Positions 9,097 through 18,179 of a stretch of 64,000 nucleotides of DNA are shown here, in pieces. Under the pieces are notes generated by a model that worked only from the letters and a program-made list of their open reading frames with translations, was not told where the DNA came from and searched no databases. A program made the position numbers and the translations under genes. Positions within the stretch are counted from its first letter, which is position 1; each line of letters begins with the position of its first letter. Where the stretch lies: positions 1-64,000 of the forward strand of contig CM049988.1 of the NCBI GenBank assembly GCA_016630955.3. Direction: 5' to 3'. This stretch comes from Didymella arachidicola. Lineage: Eukaryota; Ascomycota; Dothideomycetes; Pleosporales; Didymellaceae.

Positions 9097-12000
9097 CTAT
9101 ACCGCATCAAGCGCGAACGAGGCTCGGGGTCGTGGCGGTCGCGTGGAGGTAGGATCTGATTCTACATTATTCTGACCAGTATTTCGACCTGTTGCTCGCC
9201 TCTTTTTTGACATGGCGCGCTCTTGAACAAGATCGTTCAGTTGCTTTTGCATATCGAGAATTTTTCTCGTAAGAGGGCTGCAACTCTCAGTCTCTCTGCG
9301 TCGCTTTTTCCCTCTTTGTTGCCTCTGCTCAGGTGTCTGTGTATGCAGAGCCTCGTCTGGGGGCTCTGTATCGCTTATTCCGGGTGTAGCACACTCTGGT
9401 GTTCCCTCAGAAATAGCGTCCGGGTAGTAACCAACTTGTGTCGTACTGCTTGAGGTTTTGTGCACGGTTGCTAAGCTATAGTCTAGAGCGTCTTCCTCTC
9501 GGGTCAACGTGAATTCATGCCACATATGGCTGTTTACCAGGTAGCGATCAATCAGATCAGGCTGCAATTTGGTAGGAAATCCATGCTCTAGCGCATATGC
9601 ATTGGCATGTGTAACTGGTCTATGACCTGTTTGGAAAGCTAGGAGTTGAAGGAATCCATTGTAATCCTTAGGCGTATTGGGGTCGAATGCAGTAACAAGT
9701 GCAGGGAGATGCTTCTTTGCAATGCTAGTCGCAGTTTGTCTGTACAGACTGGTAGTTGTCGGAGTAGGGCATTTGGCTGTTGACCTTTTCAGACTCGAGT
9801 GGGCTTTACTTGAAGAAAAGCAGGCCGTTGCACTGTCATGAGTACTAAACAAGTGAGGGTTCGTTGAGCCTGTAGATTGCGCCCCTGACTTTCGACTAAT
9901 AAGACTGCGGAATGGGCGGATGTACACAAGGTAAAGGTAAAGAACTCTTTGTACCATAGGACAGGGGGAGCGTACGATATAAAACGAGTTGTTGGTGTTG
10001 GTGTTTGCCTTGTTGTATGCGAAGACAAGTATCACTTTTCCTTTGTAGATAAAGATGTTTCGTCGCACGGAGATCGTGTCAGCCCACCGTAGGACTCTGA
10101 GCTCCTCACCACGTGCTGGCATGCCGCTTGTTAGGTGCATTGCTGCATAAAGCAGACGAACAAAGCTGTCGCTTTCGTTCAAGTACCGCCTCTGCTTTGC
10201 TCTCCCTCTACTTGTCTCTGACGAGAAGCCGCCTTGTTCTGAGAACGCTAATTTGCTCACAGCGCGGAAAGCTCCCTGGAGTTTGTTGGCTGGGTGCGCC
10301 AGAAACGAGAATCCAGGGCGATGGGTCGCAAGATTATCTTGTAGAATGTCGAGTTGAACGTCTGGCCACCATCCGAAGAGGAGCTCCTGTGCACGGCTTT
10401 GTAAACCTACTACAACAGTGTGAATTGTCTCACGAAATTGTCGCATATGAATCTGTGTTTCCGCAATATGGAGTGTCAAGCCATCTGAAGACCAGGAGAT
10501 GTTTGTTCTAGGACCCTCGCGCCTCGCGATTGCTCTTCCGTGCTGTAGTCGCTCGATAAGGTAACCAGCTGGTGCAAGACTACCTCGCTGAAGATACTTG
10601 GGTCGGATATGCTCACGCAGTCGCTGTGCTTGGTCGGGGTAGGCTGTACGCTCGGGCCAAGGATTCTTAAGATAGTTGTATGGTGCAAGTGGTAGGGCAT
10701 ACTCGAGTATAATCAGGCGACCTACCCACAGCAGTGCTGATATAAAAGGAGTATAGTCGTAGGGCTTGCGGAAACATAGCTCTGTGGGATGTATTCCCAA
10801 GACACCAGAGAAGTTCATGATAGCGCTACGGCTCATGTTTCCGTCGTGCGACAAGTCTGTCCAGAACATGACAAGAAGTTGAAAGAGATTTTCGTTCAGG
10901 GCGGCCAGAGATGACTGGAGCAGAATCCCGAGGTCTGCCTGCTGGCTGACAGCAGTGACGTGGTCCCAGATATGGTTCATCATGGCTAGCTGAGCCGTAG
11001 TTAGCTGCAGCCCAGAGATGTCGTTTGTAGGCTCTTTTATGTTACGCGACAGTGCTAAGACGCGGAAAATGTAGCATAAGAATCGCTCGTGGATTCTATA
11101 GTATCTTCGTCGGGTGTTTTCGCGTTGTGGCAGCTCAAAAGGGTAAGGAAGAAAAGAAGGCGTCCAGCTCCGCAGCCAGCAACGCAAAACCCGTGGCGTC
11201 TGCTTTAGTGTTGCTTCGCATTGTTGGAAAACGATTCTGCTAGCTTCTACAATCTTCCAGATCGTTCTCTCCGTCTGTGCTGGGCTTACACATTCGAATC
11301 CGTTCCAAAGGCCTAGTTTGAGATCATCTGATGTTGCCATAGGAGGCAGTGCTGCAGCTGCAACAATGATATAGATAGGCTTGTGAGCAAACCACGCTGG
11401 CCACTCGCAGCCTCGCAGCCACTCAGTGTTCTCGTTGTGTTCTAGCTCTCCGTCGAGAACCACGCCGTTTAGCTCATCATCTAAACGTTCTTCTTCTTCT
11501 TTCTCTTCATCCTCTACACGTGTTAAGCACTCGCTATTGCTTGTCTCAAGTGATCTTTCGTCGCTCTGATGCTGGTGAGAGCTGTCGTCTTGGCTTACCA
11601 CCCAGTATTTGGGCGAGTACTTCGTCCAGCTCTGTAGATAACACTTGTATCGCGATTGATCTTAAAGGCACTCAGGCGCGCTAATGTTGTGGTGTTTCTT
11701 TGTATGCTGTCGTATCTGATCCCAATTAATACTCTTTCCCTCCAGACAGTGCGGGCAACAAAATCCAGTCAGAGGTGGGCCAAGGTAAGAGAGCGGCGTA
11801 GATCCATCCGGTCGGGGCACTAGATCATTGAAGGACTTCGCAGCAGGCACGTCGTCAAATCGTGCTATCGTAGCTCGACGCACTTTGGCGGGTTTATAGT
11901 GGCAAGTCCGTAAGTGGGTGTTTAAACCAGTTACAGGTACTGCGGTGTAACAAGGTGTACAGATAATAACGTTCTCGCTGGCAACAAACGTAACGTAGTC

Positions 12001-12132
12001 TAGAGCGATTGGTCCATGTTCCTGTAGCGTTTGGATAGCAAGCTTAGCAGATTGGTTGCTGACATTGCATACCTTTTGCTTAGCAATAGACGCTATGGGT
12101 AGGTCATTTCTTTTCGCAATCTGGCTACGTAG
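9097..12132 (-). pseudogene. OrsD-like / tyrosine-recombinase-like paralogue split by one nonsense codon
   Basis: Third member of the tandem family. The 5' part (12132-11665) encodes the OrsD-like module: VIICTPCYTAVP...HLRTCH and FCCPHCLEGKSINWD...HTKKHH. The 3' part (11661-9097) encodes the rest, including SGMPARGEELRVLRW (about 10090-10132), YRQTATSIAKKH, FQTGHRPVTHANAYAL (about 9590-9640) and a basic segment GKKRRR near the C-terminus. Both parts are in the same frame and are separated only by TAA at 11662-11664. Sequence on both sides of the stop aligns with the paralogues (before: H-x-I; after: CYLQSW against CFLQQW). A CAA to TAA change would explain it and fits C-to-T mutation. No ATG opens the frame. 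An intron covering the stop is an alternative, but no convincing GT-AG pair was found. No helicase domain. Confidence 0.7.
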
Positions 12133-12440
12133 CTATCTGAGGTTACTAAACGCTTTGCTTGCGTAGCACACGTTTCTTTCCTTCTATTCCTATAATTCTA
12201 ACCCTTTCTTATCTTTGTGTATCTAAGACCAGTGCTCGTACAGCTGATGCTGACTCTCCCGCTCTTTAGTCTAGCTGAATGTGATACGCTTTGGTTCTGA
12301 AGGACGTTACAAAGGTCGCTGCTCAGTCTACGCTTGCTTCGTGTCAATAATCTCCTATCAGGCCCTTTTGCCTCTGCTTTCTTTCCGTCTCCGCTATGCA
12401 GTGCGAAAAATACCTCTTCTAACATACCCACGTCTACCGC
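12133..12440 (-). other. Spacer holding a possible displaced C-terminal tail
   Basis: Between the second and third helicase-less paralogues. A minus-strand frame of 77 codons (12198-12431) begins just after the stop of the gene at 12441-15110. It is basic and low in hydrophobic residues (KKAEAKGP, TRSKRRLSSD), like the disordered basic tails of the paralogues. It may be the rest of that gene's tail cut off by a stop or frameshift, or chance. No promoter elements were recognised. Confidence 0.3.
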
Positions 12441-15110
12441 TTAATGTGCCGGCTTCATCGTTAACATTATCAATTTCTGTATCTGTGGGTCTAACGGGCC
12501 CGGATTTGCTTCTCTGTCTATAGGTCTGTCCTCGATCTCCAGGAACCGATGCCAAATCAGGCTGTTCTCAAAATAGCGGTCGATGAGCTCTGGCTGCAAT
12601 CTCGCCGGATAGCCTCTCTCGAGAGCGTAAGCGCTTACATGAATCGATGGAGTGTGACCTGTCTGGAAGGCTAATAGATGAAGAAAGCCGTTCTGGTCCT
12701 TTGGAATGTTGGGGTCGAACGGCTCCAGCAGTGTTGGGATATGCTTCTTGCTAATGGCGACCGCGATGTGGCGATAGATACACAGCTGAAGTCGAATGGG
12801 GCAGTCTGGCGTAGCCAGCTCTAGGCTCTTCGAGCAGTCTACTGCGCTGAAGCAACCAGTGGGATGATTGCTTCGGGTGAAGAGATGCAGATTCGTCTTT
12901 GTTCGCGCATCAATGAGTTTCAGTTGTCGGAGGAGGAAGTCGGTAAAAGGCCGTATATAGGCAAGATATAGGAACAGAGCTCGCTCTACTATAGGACAAG
13001 GCACCCGAATAATGTAGAACGAGTGGTTTGCTGTTGTGGACACTTTGTTGTAAGTGAAAACCAGCATGATGTGTCCCTTGTGTATTATAATGTTGCGTTG
13101 TACAGCGACGGTATTTGCCCAGCGTATAATGCGGAGCTCTTCCCCTCTAGCGGGCATGCCGCTCGTCATGTGGATACCTGCAAAGATCAGTCGAATAAAC
13201 TCGCCACGTCTCTGGAGATACGCCACCGCTTGCTGGCGTCCAGCGCCCTGCAGTGCTAGCCTCCCTTCTTGAAGAAAGAACGCTCGGCGGTAAAGATGCT
13301 TGAAGCTCATTTGCAGATTGTTCTCAGGCTCCGCTAGAAATGAATAGCCCGCTCGATAGCTTGTTAGCTTGTCCTTGATCCCACGCAAATTGACATCAGG
13401 CCACCACTGAAACATTAGATCGCGAGCTTCCCGATTGATCGCATCCAGAAGAGAGTGCACTGTAGAGCGCAGCTGTGTCAGAGTGATCTGAGATCCGTTC
13501 ACCTCGAGCATCTGGCCATCAGGTGACCAGGAGATGTTTGTTTTGCCACCTTCCCGCTTTGCTACAGCTCTGCCATGTTGGAGGCGCTCAATGAAATATC
13601 CGAGGGGCGCGAAGGTACCACGTTGGAGATACCTTAGCCGAATCTCTCTAAGAAGCCTCGACCCTTGATCTGGATGCGTAGTGCGTGCCTGGAGAAGAGG
13701 GTCCCACGAACTGTAAGCTCGCGACGGCAGCGCATACTCGAGGATCACTAATCTTCCTACCCAGATTAAGGCGGAAAGATATGGTGTGTAATCATACGCG
13801 GTGCGGAGAGTCAGCTTATACGGGTGGATCCCAAGCACACCGGAGAAATGAATGAGTGCTTTGGCACCTGCATCCCCGTCTATCGAAGTGTCTGACCAGA
13901 AGAGAACAAGCAGCTGGAAGATAGTTTCGAGGATGGAAGAGGATGGAGGAGGCAGTGGCGACGAAGGACTTGACAGGGCTCTCTCTGCCTCACTCGGCGA
14001 CAGATTGTCCAGCGCCGCCCAGATAGTATCCGCCATTTCTGCCTGGGATGCGGTAAGTGTCAGGCCGTAGATGTCCTTCGCGTCGTCACCCTGCGCAAAG
14101 CAAATCTGCCTCGCTCGGAAAACATAGCAAAGGAAGCGGTAACAGTAGGAGCGGTACTTTTTCTGCGTAGCCTGTCGCTTTGGTTGCTCAAATGGGATAG
14201 GGCAATAATGTGGGCCCCAGCTGCGTAGCCAACAGCGAAGAACCCGCGGTGTAGATGACAGGGTCTCCTCGCACCTGTCTAGCACGCGACTCACAAGCTC
14301 AACGAGCACCAAGAGCTTCGTCTCTGTAGCTGAGCAGCTGCTCCATTGAGAGCCGTTCCATGGTCCTAGGTAGAGAGCTTCATGCTTTTTCGAGGGAAGC
14401 TGCGATGTAGCGACAATTACATGAAGCGGCTTGCGTGCGAACCAGCGTGGCCACCCGCACTCACAAAGCCAGTGCGTGTTCTCGTCGTGCTCTAACTTGT
14501 CTGGGAGACATGCGTTCTCGTTTGCTTCATTGGCAAGCCGGCGTTCCTCTTCATCTTCCATACGGAGAAGCTCCGCTATTTCTGGGTCGCGACAAGCTTC
14601 TTCCAGCTGCATCAATCTTTCTTCATCTGCTGGCTCTTCCTCGCAATCTGTTTCCACAGACTCAACGCTGTCCGTCCTGGTGCGGTCCACGCGCCAGTAT
14701 TGTCCAGTCTTTCTGTGCGCGACCCATTGTTGCAGGAAGCATGAAACGTCCCTCCTGTCAACTAGTATGTTCCTTATACTATGAGTTTTACTTAGATGCT
14801 TTCGAAGTTCGCCCCAGTTCACCGTAAGCCAGATGCAATGCGGGCAGCTGAAACCCTGGACAGGAGCCGCTAGGAACGGCAAGACACGGCTGTCATTGGG
14901 AAGTGGAACGATGTCCAAGTCTTCCTGCGCTACGGAGAGATGTTCGTATTGGCGAAGTATAGTTGTGGATAGGCCGCTGCTGATGCCGTGATGTCGCTGG
15001 AGATGATTGAGGAGTACCTTGCGGGAAATGGCGCTCCTGCAAACCGTGCAAAACAGGTAGCCATATAGTGGCAGGTAGGAGATGATGTTCAGCGTTTCTC
15101 TCGCTTCTAA
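12441..15110 (-). CDS. OrsD-like / tyrosine-recombinase-like protein (helicase-less paralogue)
   Basis: Fourth member of the family. The first ATG in frame (14916-14918, before DIVPLP) would remove the first zinc pair, but the frame is open and conserved further upstream: NIISYLPLYGYLFCTVCR and HLQRHH, back to a TAG at 15111-15113. In the paralogue at 5332-8664 the matching position is GTG; here it is ACG, so neither copy keeps an ATG and a spliced first exon is likely. The second zinc pair is FSCPHCIWLTVNWG...HLSKTH. The central domain has SGMPARGEELRIIRW (about 13128-13168), YRHIAVAISKKH (about 12740-12778) and FQTGHTPSIHVSAYAL (about 12627-12675). The C-terminus is shorter than in the other copies. 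A DNA-binding or recombination role is inference from the motif order; no activity is established for this domain. Confidence 0.7.
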   Translation of the reverse strand, partial: LEARETLNIISYLPLYGYLFCTVCRSAISRKVLLNHLQRHHGISSGLSTTILRQYEHLSVAQEDLDIVPLPNDSRVLPFLAAPVQGFSCPHCIWLTVNWGELRKHLSKTHSIRNILVDRRDVSCFLQQWVAHRKTGQYWRVDRTRTDSVESVETDCEEEPADEERLMQLEEACRDPEIAELLRMEDEEERRLANEANENACLPDKLEHDENTHWLCECGWPRWFARKPLHVIVATSQLPSKKHEALYLGPWNGSQWSSCSATETKLLVLVELVSRVLDRCEETLSSTPRVLRCWLRSWGPHYCPIPFEQPKRQATQKKYRSYCYRFLCYVFRARQICFAQGDDAKDIYGLTLTASQAEMADTIWAALDNLSPSEAERALSSPSSPLPPPSSSILETIFQLLVLFWSDTSIDGDAGAKALIHFSGVLGIHPYKLTLRTAYDYTPYLSALIWVGRLVILEYALPSRAYSSWDPLLQARTTHPDQGSRLLREIRLRYLQRGTFAPLGYFIERLQHGRAVAKREGGKTNISWSPDGQMLEVNGSQITLTQLRSTVHSLLDAINREARDLMFQWWPDVNLRGIKDKLTSYRAGYSFLAEPENNLQMSFKHLYRRAFFLQEGRLALQGAGRQQAVAYLQRRGEFIRLIFAGIHMTSGMPARGEELRIIRWANTVAVQRNIIIHKGHIMLVFTYNKVSTTANHSFYIIRVPCPIVERALFLYLAYIRPFTDFLLRQLKLIDARTKTNLHLFTRSNHPTGCFSAVDCSKSLELATPDCPIRLQLCIYRHIAVAISKKHIPTLLEPFDPNIPKDQNGFLHLLAFQTGHTPSIHVSAYALERGYPARLQPELIDRYFENSLIWHRFLEIEDRPIDREANPGPLDPQIQKLIMLTMKPAH

Positions 15111-15266
15111 CTAGAAGCAAGCAGTCAGTAAACTTGACTGTATTGGTATAATTGCCTGGACACCTGCCTTAGCGATAGTAGAAGGGGGATCTGGAAGGCT
15201 AGACTGCAACGTGCAGTAGCTGGGATTGACAGGATTTCCTGTGTAAATTCTCCACGTACGAGACAT
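15111..15266 (-). CDS. YTGNP micro-ORF upstream of the fourth family member
   Basis: 51-codon ATG frame, MSRTWRIYTGNPVNP..., in the same phase as the OrsD-like frame that follows after the TAG at 15111-15113. It matches the micro-ORF at 8721-8858 in the W-x-I/V-YTGNP core and in position. A branch-like ACTGAC and TTCTAG acceptor lie at its end, so the stop may be inside an intron and this may be exon 1. The donor could not be fixed. Confidence 0.4.
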   Translation of the reverse strand: MSRTWRIYTGNPVNPSYCTLQSSLPDPPSTIAKAGVQAIIPIQSSLLTACF

Positions 15267-15515
15267 AGACTAGACTTAGCACCACGCCCCGCAGTTGTAG
15301 CAGTTGCATGAAATCGGAGGTCCAACTCAGCAGCAGAGGTTGCGGAGCCAAGATAGCTAAAAGGGGTAAGTGCAGGGGTAGTCATGGAGTCCATCCGGGA
15401 CTAGTACGAAACAGGGCAGAAGAGATCCGTGCGGGTACCCCAACCTGTTGGTTCCCTGCCATGTAGGTACCAATGTCGGACCTTCTGCGGCGGCTTCGAA
15501 GTTTATGAATCCTCG
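15267..15515. other. Intergenic spacer
   Basis: About 250 bases between the last OrsD-like gene and the ParB-like gene. No feature is recognised. Confidence 0.4.
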
Positions 15516-17876
15516 TCATTTCCCACGCCTTGCCGATGCTCTCTGCCTCCAACGTCCTCCTGAGCCGGTCGTGGCGCGTGAAGAAAGAGGTGTGGATGGA
15601 TATCCAGGCTGGTGAGACTCTGTCGCGAGGGGATGCTGTTGCAGCTGAGCCGACTGCTGGTTGATCGCGCTGTTGTGACCGTGTTGCTTTCGGAGATTAT
15701 TCAGCCCGTCCAAGGAAAAGTCAATCAGCACTCGTTCCTGCATCTCCGTTCGTGATGAAGCCCCTGCGTCCGACTCCGCTGTCGATCTGGAGCTTGGTGA
15801 TTGGGCAGTGGTTGGCTCCTGGATGGCTTGGTGCGTACTTGATCCATTCTGGGCCCGGGGGAGGGGCCTACGGTTCCGCGCTTCTGCTAATGGCTGCCCT
15901 TCGTGTGTTGCGTGGCTGATTGATGCTTGAGAGAACAGCCCGCTCTCCGCGCGCTGCTCATCTGCCAGGTCGACAGTAGTTAGTGGCCCATCTTCGCTAT
16001 AAGAATCCGACGCATCCACGTGTTGCTGTGTTATCCATTGAGCAATCACTGGCTGCATCATCCTAAGCAGCTGTTTGGCTGCAGTTGCTGACCGAAGGGC
16101 TGAATCGTTCGCAACTTCTGGGATCTGACAGATGAGATCACGCGCAGTCTGTGCAATGGTAGGCGGACTGATCTTGCCAGCCTCCTCTGGAATGGGACTG
16201 GCGATGTACTTGTGCTGCAGAGACGGCCCTGCGTAGATTATGACGATAGACAGCACTTCTCTCCACACCTTATGCTCGAACCGTGTGCCGTAGGCTTTGT
16301 TGTCTCCGCTCGGATACTTGTGGAGATAGTGCTCTAGCGTAGAGCTGGTGAAGTCTTTTGCGTTTCCATGTACGTAATCAAGGACTGCCTGCTGGAGGAC
16401 TCGAGACTTCTCGTCAGCCTTGTCGCCATACTTTGCTTGCAGCGCAGGGACTAGGTCCTTTCGCCATACTTTGCTTGCAGCGCAGGGACTAGGTCCTTTC
16501 GCAGCGCAGGCTTGTTGTTGTCGCGGTCTGAGACCTTTGCGGGTTCGGCGTTTATCCACAAGGTGACGTGAGACATCACAATGCTCATTAGTTTTCCTTC
16601 TTGCTTTGTAGTTCTTAAAAGCGCCTGGATGTCAATGAACCGGCGTCCTGGTTCTGAAAGAACCGTTTGATACAAACCAAGGTATGCATCATCGTCTGCG
16701 TCCGGGAACAAGTCTCGCCGACGTGTGCCTGAGGAATAGGGGTCCACGTCAGGCTCAAGGCCAGGATAGAACAATCCCCGCACCTCGTGTACAGTTCGTA
16801 CGCGCGGTAGGCCAGCCAGCTTGTTCCAGTCGGCTAGCTGAACGTCCAGTCCATGCTGGCCTTGGAACTCTGATGTGATCTTCGTTACCTCGTTCATTGC
16901 AGAAAACCAATACTAGATGGTTGCTTAGCGTAGATGTACAGAGCGTGCCTAGATACAAATTGCACTTACATCGTCTATCCTGCAGCTTGCCATCCACTCA
17001 AACGTGGAGATGTTGAAGGTCGCCTGCCCAATCGAGGTGCGGCACCATTGAGTGATCATCGGTCTCCAGCTAAGATTCTTCCACAGCGTAGCCAGCCGTC
17101 GGACTGGAAACTTTACTCTGCTGCTGAGCCTTAGTTGCTCCAGCATCTCTTGCTCAACCGACCTATTTGAACCTTGGAACAGCTGGCCATTGTTGGAGGA
17201 CAGGGTTGCTAGCTCTGTCCATATCTGCCCGTGGCTATCGGGAAGGATGATGTCTTCTCGGTTGGCGCGAAGCTGGACGCGCAAGTGTGCGGGAAGCGTA
17301 TCTGTCTTTTAGGTTAGCTTGTTGGCTTGGCTGGCACGTGCAGGGGCTGAAACCTTTGTCGTAAATACTGCACACCCACCACCGTTCCTCCTCTGGCAAC
17401 CGGCGAAGTCGTAGATACTCCTTGAAAGCTTCAACGCGATGGTGGCCTGCAATAAGCTCTGCCTTCGCTCCAATGACGGCCGCCCAACCTTCAAACGACG
17501 GCCACTTCGAGTCCCCCTCTTCAGCGCCTCCGGCTGCAATGGCAGTGGTCTGAGCCTGGTTCTCCTCTTCTAGGTGATCTAGCATCTGCTGCACTTGCGC
17601 CTTGGAGCAAGCGATCTGCAATTGGTGACTTGTGTCTCGCCGAAGAACGCCTGCCTCGTCGAAAATCTGGCGGAGCCGACGCTTGTGCGCTTGGTCGATG
17701 GGTCTGTTCACACCAATACTCCATTCTGAGGTGAGTGCGTCAATCGGAAATTTGGCTGTTGCCAGCAGGTACAGCGCAGCTTGGTTGTAGATGGAGTCTG
17801 CCTCTTTGATCTCCTTAACAGCCGTACGTTGTCTTTTTCCTGTTTCCGTCGAGACGTCTGCACTTTTGCGCTTCAT
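15516..17876 (-). pseudogene. ParB-like (DUF3723-like) gene disrupted by a 38-bp tandem duplication
   Basis: Three exons by eye: 17876-17354, 17301-16970 and 16912-15516. Introns of 52 bp (17302-17353) and 57 bp (16913-16969) have GT-AG ends and keep the phase. The N-terminus is basic (MKRKSADVSTETGKRQR). Then come VNRPIDQAHKRRLRQIF and AELIAGHHRVEAFKEYL followed by RWWVCSIYDK. This order (arginine-rich ring segment, GHHR box, WW-Y) is like ParB/sulfiredoxin-fold proteins and the fungal DUF3723 family, which is often found in mobile cargo of filamentous fungi. The C-terminal 250 residues are polar, Gln/Ser-rich and probably disordered. In exon 3 a 38-bp unit is present twice (16427-16502), shifting the frame so that two overlapping frames carry the two halves; without one copy the frame would be continuous. 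Pseudogene, recent mutation or assembly error are all possible. Confidence 0.6.
16427..16502. repeat. 38-bp perfect tandem duplication
   Basis: Units 16427-16464 and 16465-16502 are identical, beginning CATACTTTGCTTGCAGCGCA and ending CCTTTCGC. The join is ambiguous by about 4 bases because TCGC precedes both units. 38 is not a multiple of three, so it breaks the ParB-like reading frame. Confidence 0.9.
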
Positions 17877-18017
17877 CGCAGCTTTAGTTGTATTAGCGTT
17901 AGAAGATGTAGAAAGAGCAGTGCCTCAGAAGGTAAGAATTTTTTTATTGCAGGAGATGCGAGTCGCTAAGCTAGTTGTGAGTAGGTTAAGAGTTCGCGGA
18001 TTCTAGCACGGTCCTCT

Positions 18018-18165
18018 TTGCCCCTGGGGGCAAGCGGTACTTAACTTGCTAGCTCCAGCCAACTGTTCTCTGCCCCTGGGGGCAAGCCACAGGCAATACC
18101 TAGACTTGTTAGCGCAGCTGTTCTTTGCCCCTAGGGGCAGCTCCTATTTTCGCCCCTGGGGGCAA
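18018..18165. repeat. Four palindromic TTGCCCC-TG-GGGGCAA boxes
   Basis: Near-identical 16-bp palindromes at 18018-18033, 18070-18085, 18125-18140 (centre TA) and 18150-18165, in a spacer with no gene. They lie upstream of the ParB-like gene (minus strand) and upstream of the NLR relic (plus strand). Such clustered inverted repeats could be protein-binding sites or fossil element ends. A link with the ParB-like protein is speculation. Confidence 0.8.
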
Positions 18166-18179
18166 CCTAACCCTACCCC

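Noticed and set aside
957..15110. A Starship captain (DUF3435 tyrosine recombinase)
   Set aside because: The conserved segments do not resemble the DUF3435 motifs I know; the recombinase-like domain here is of another type.
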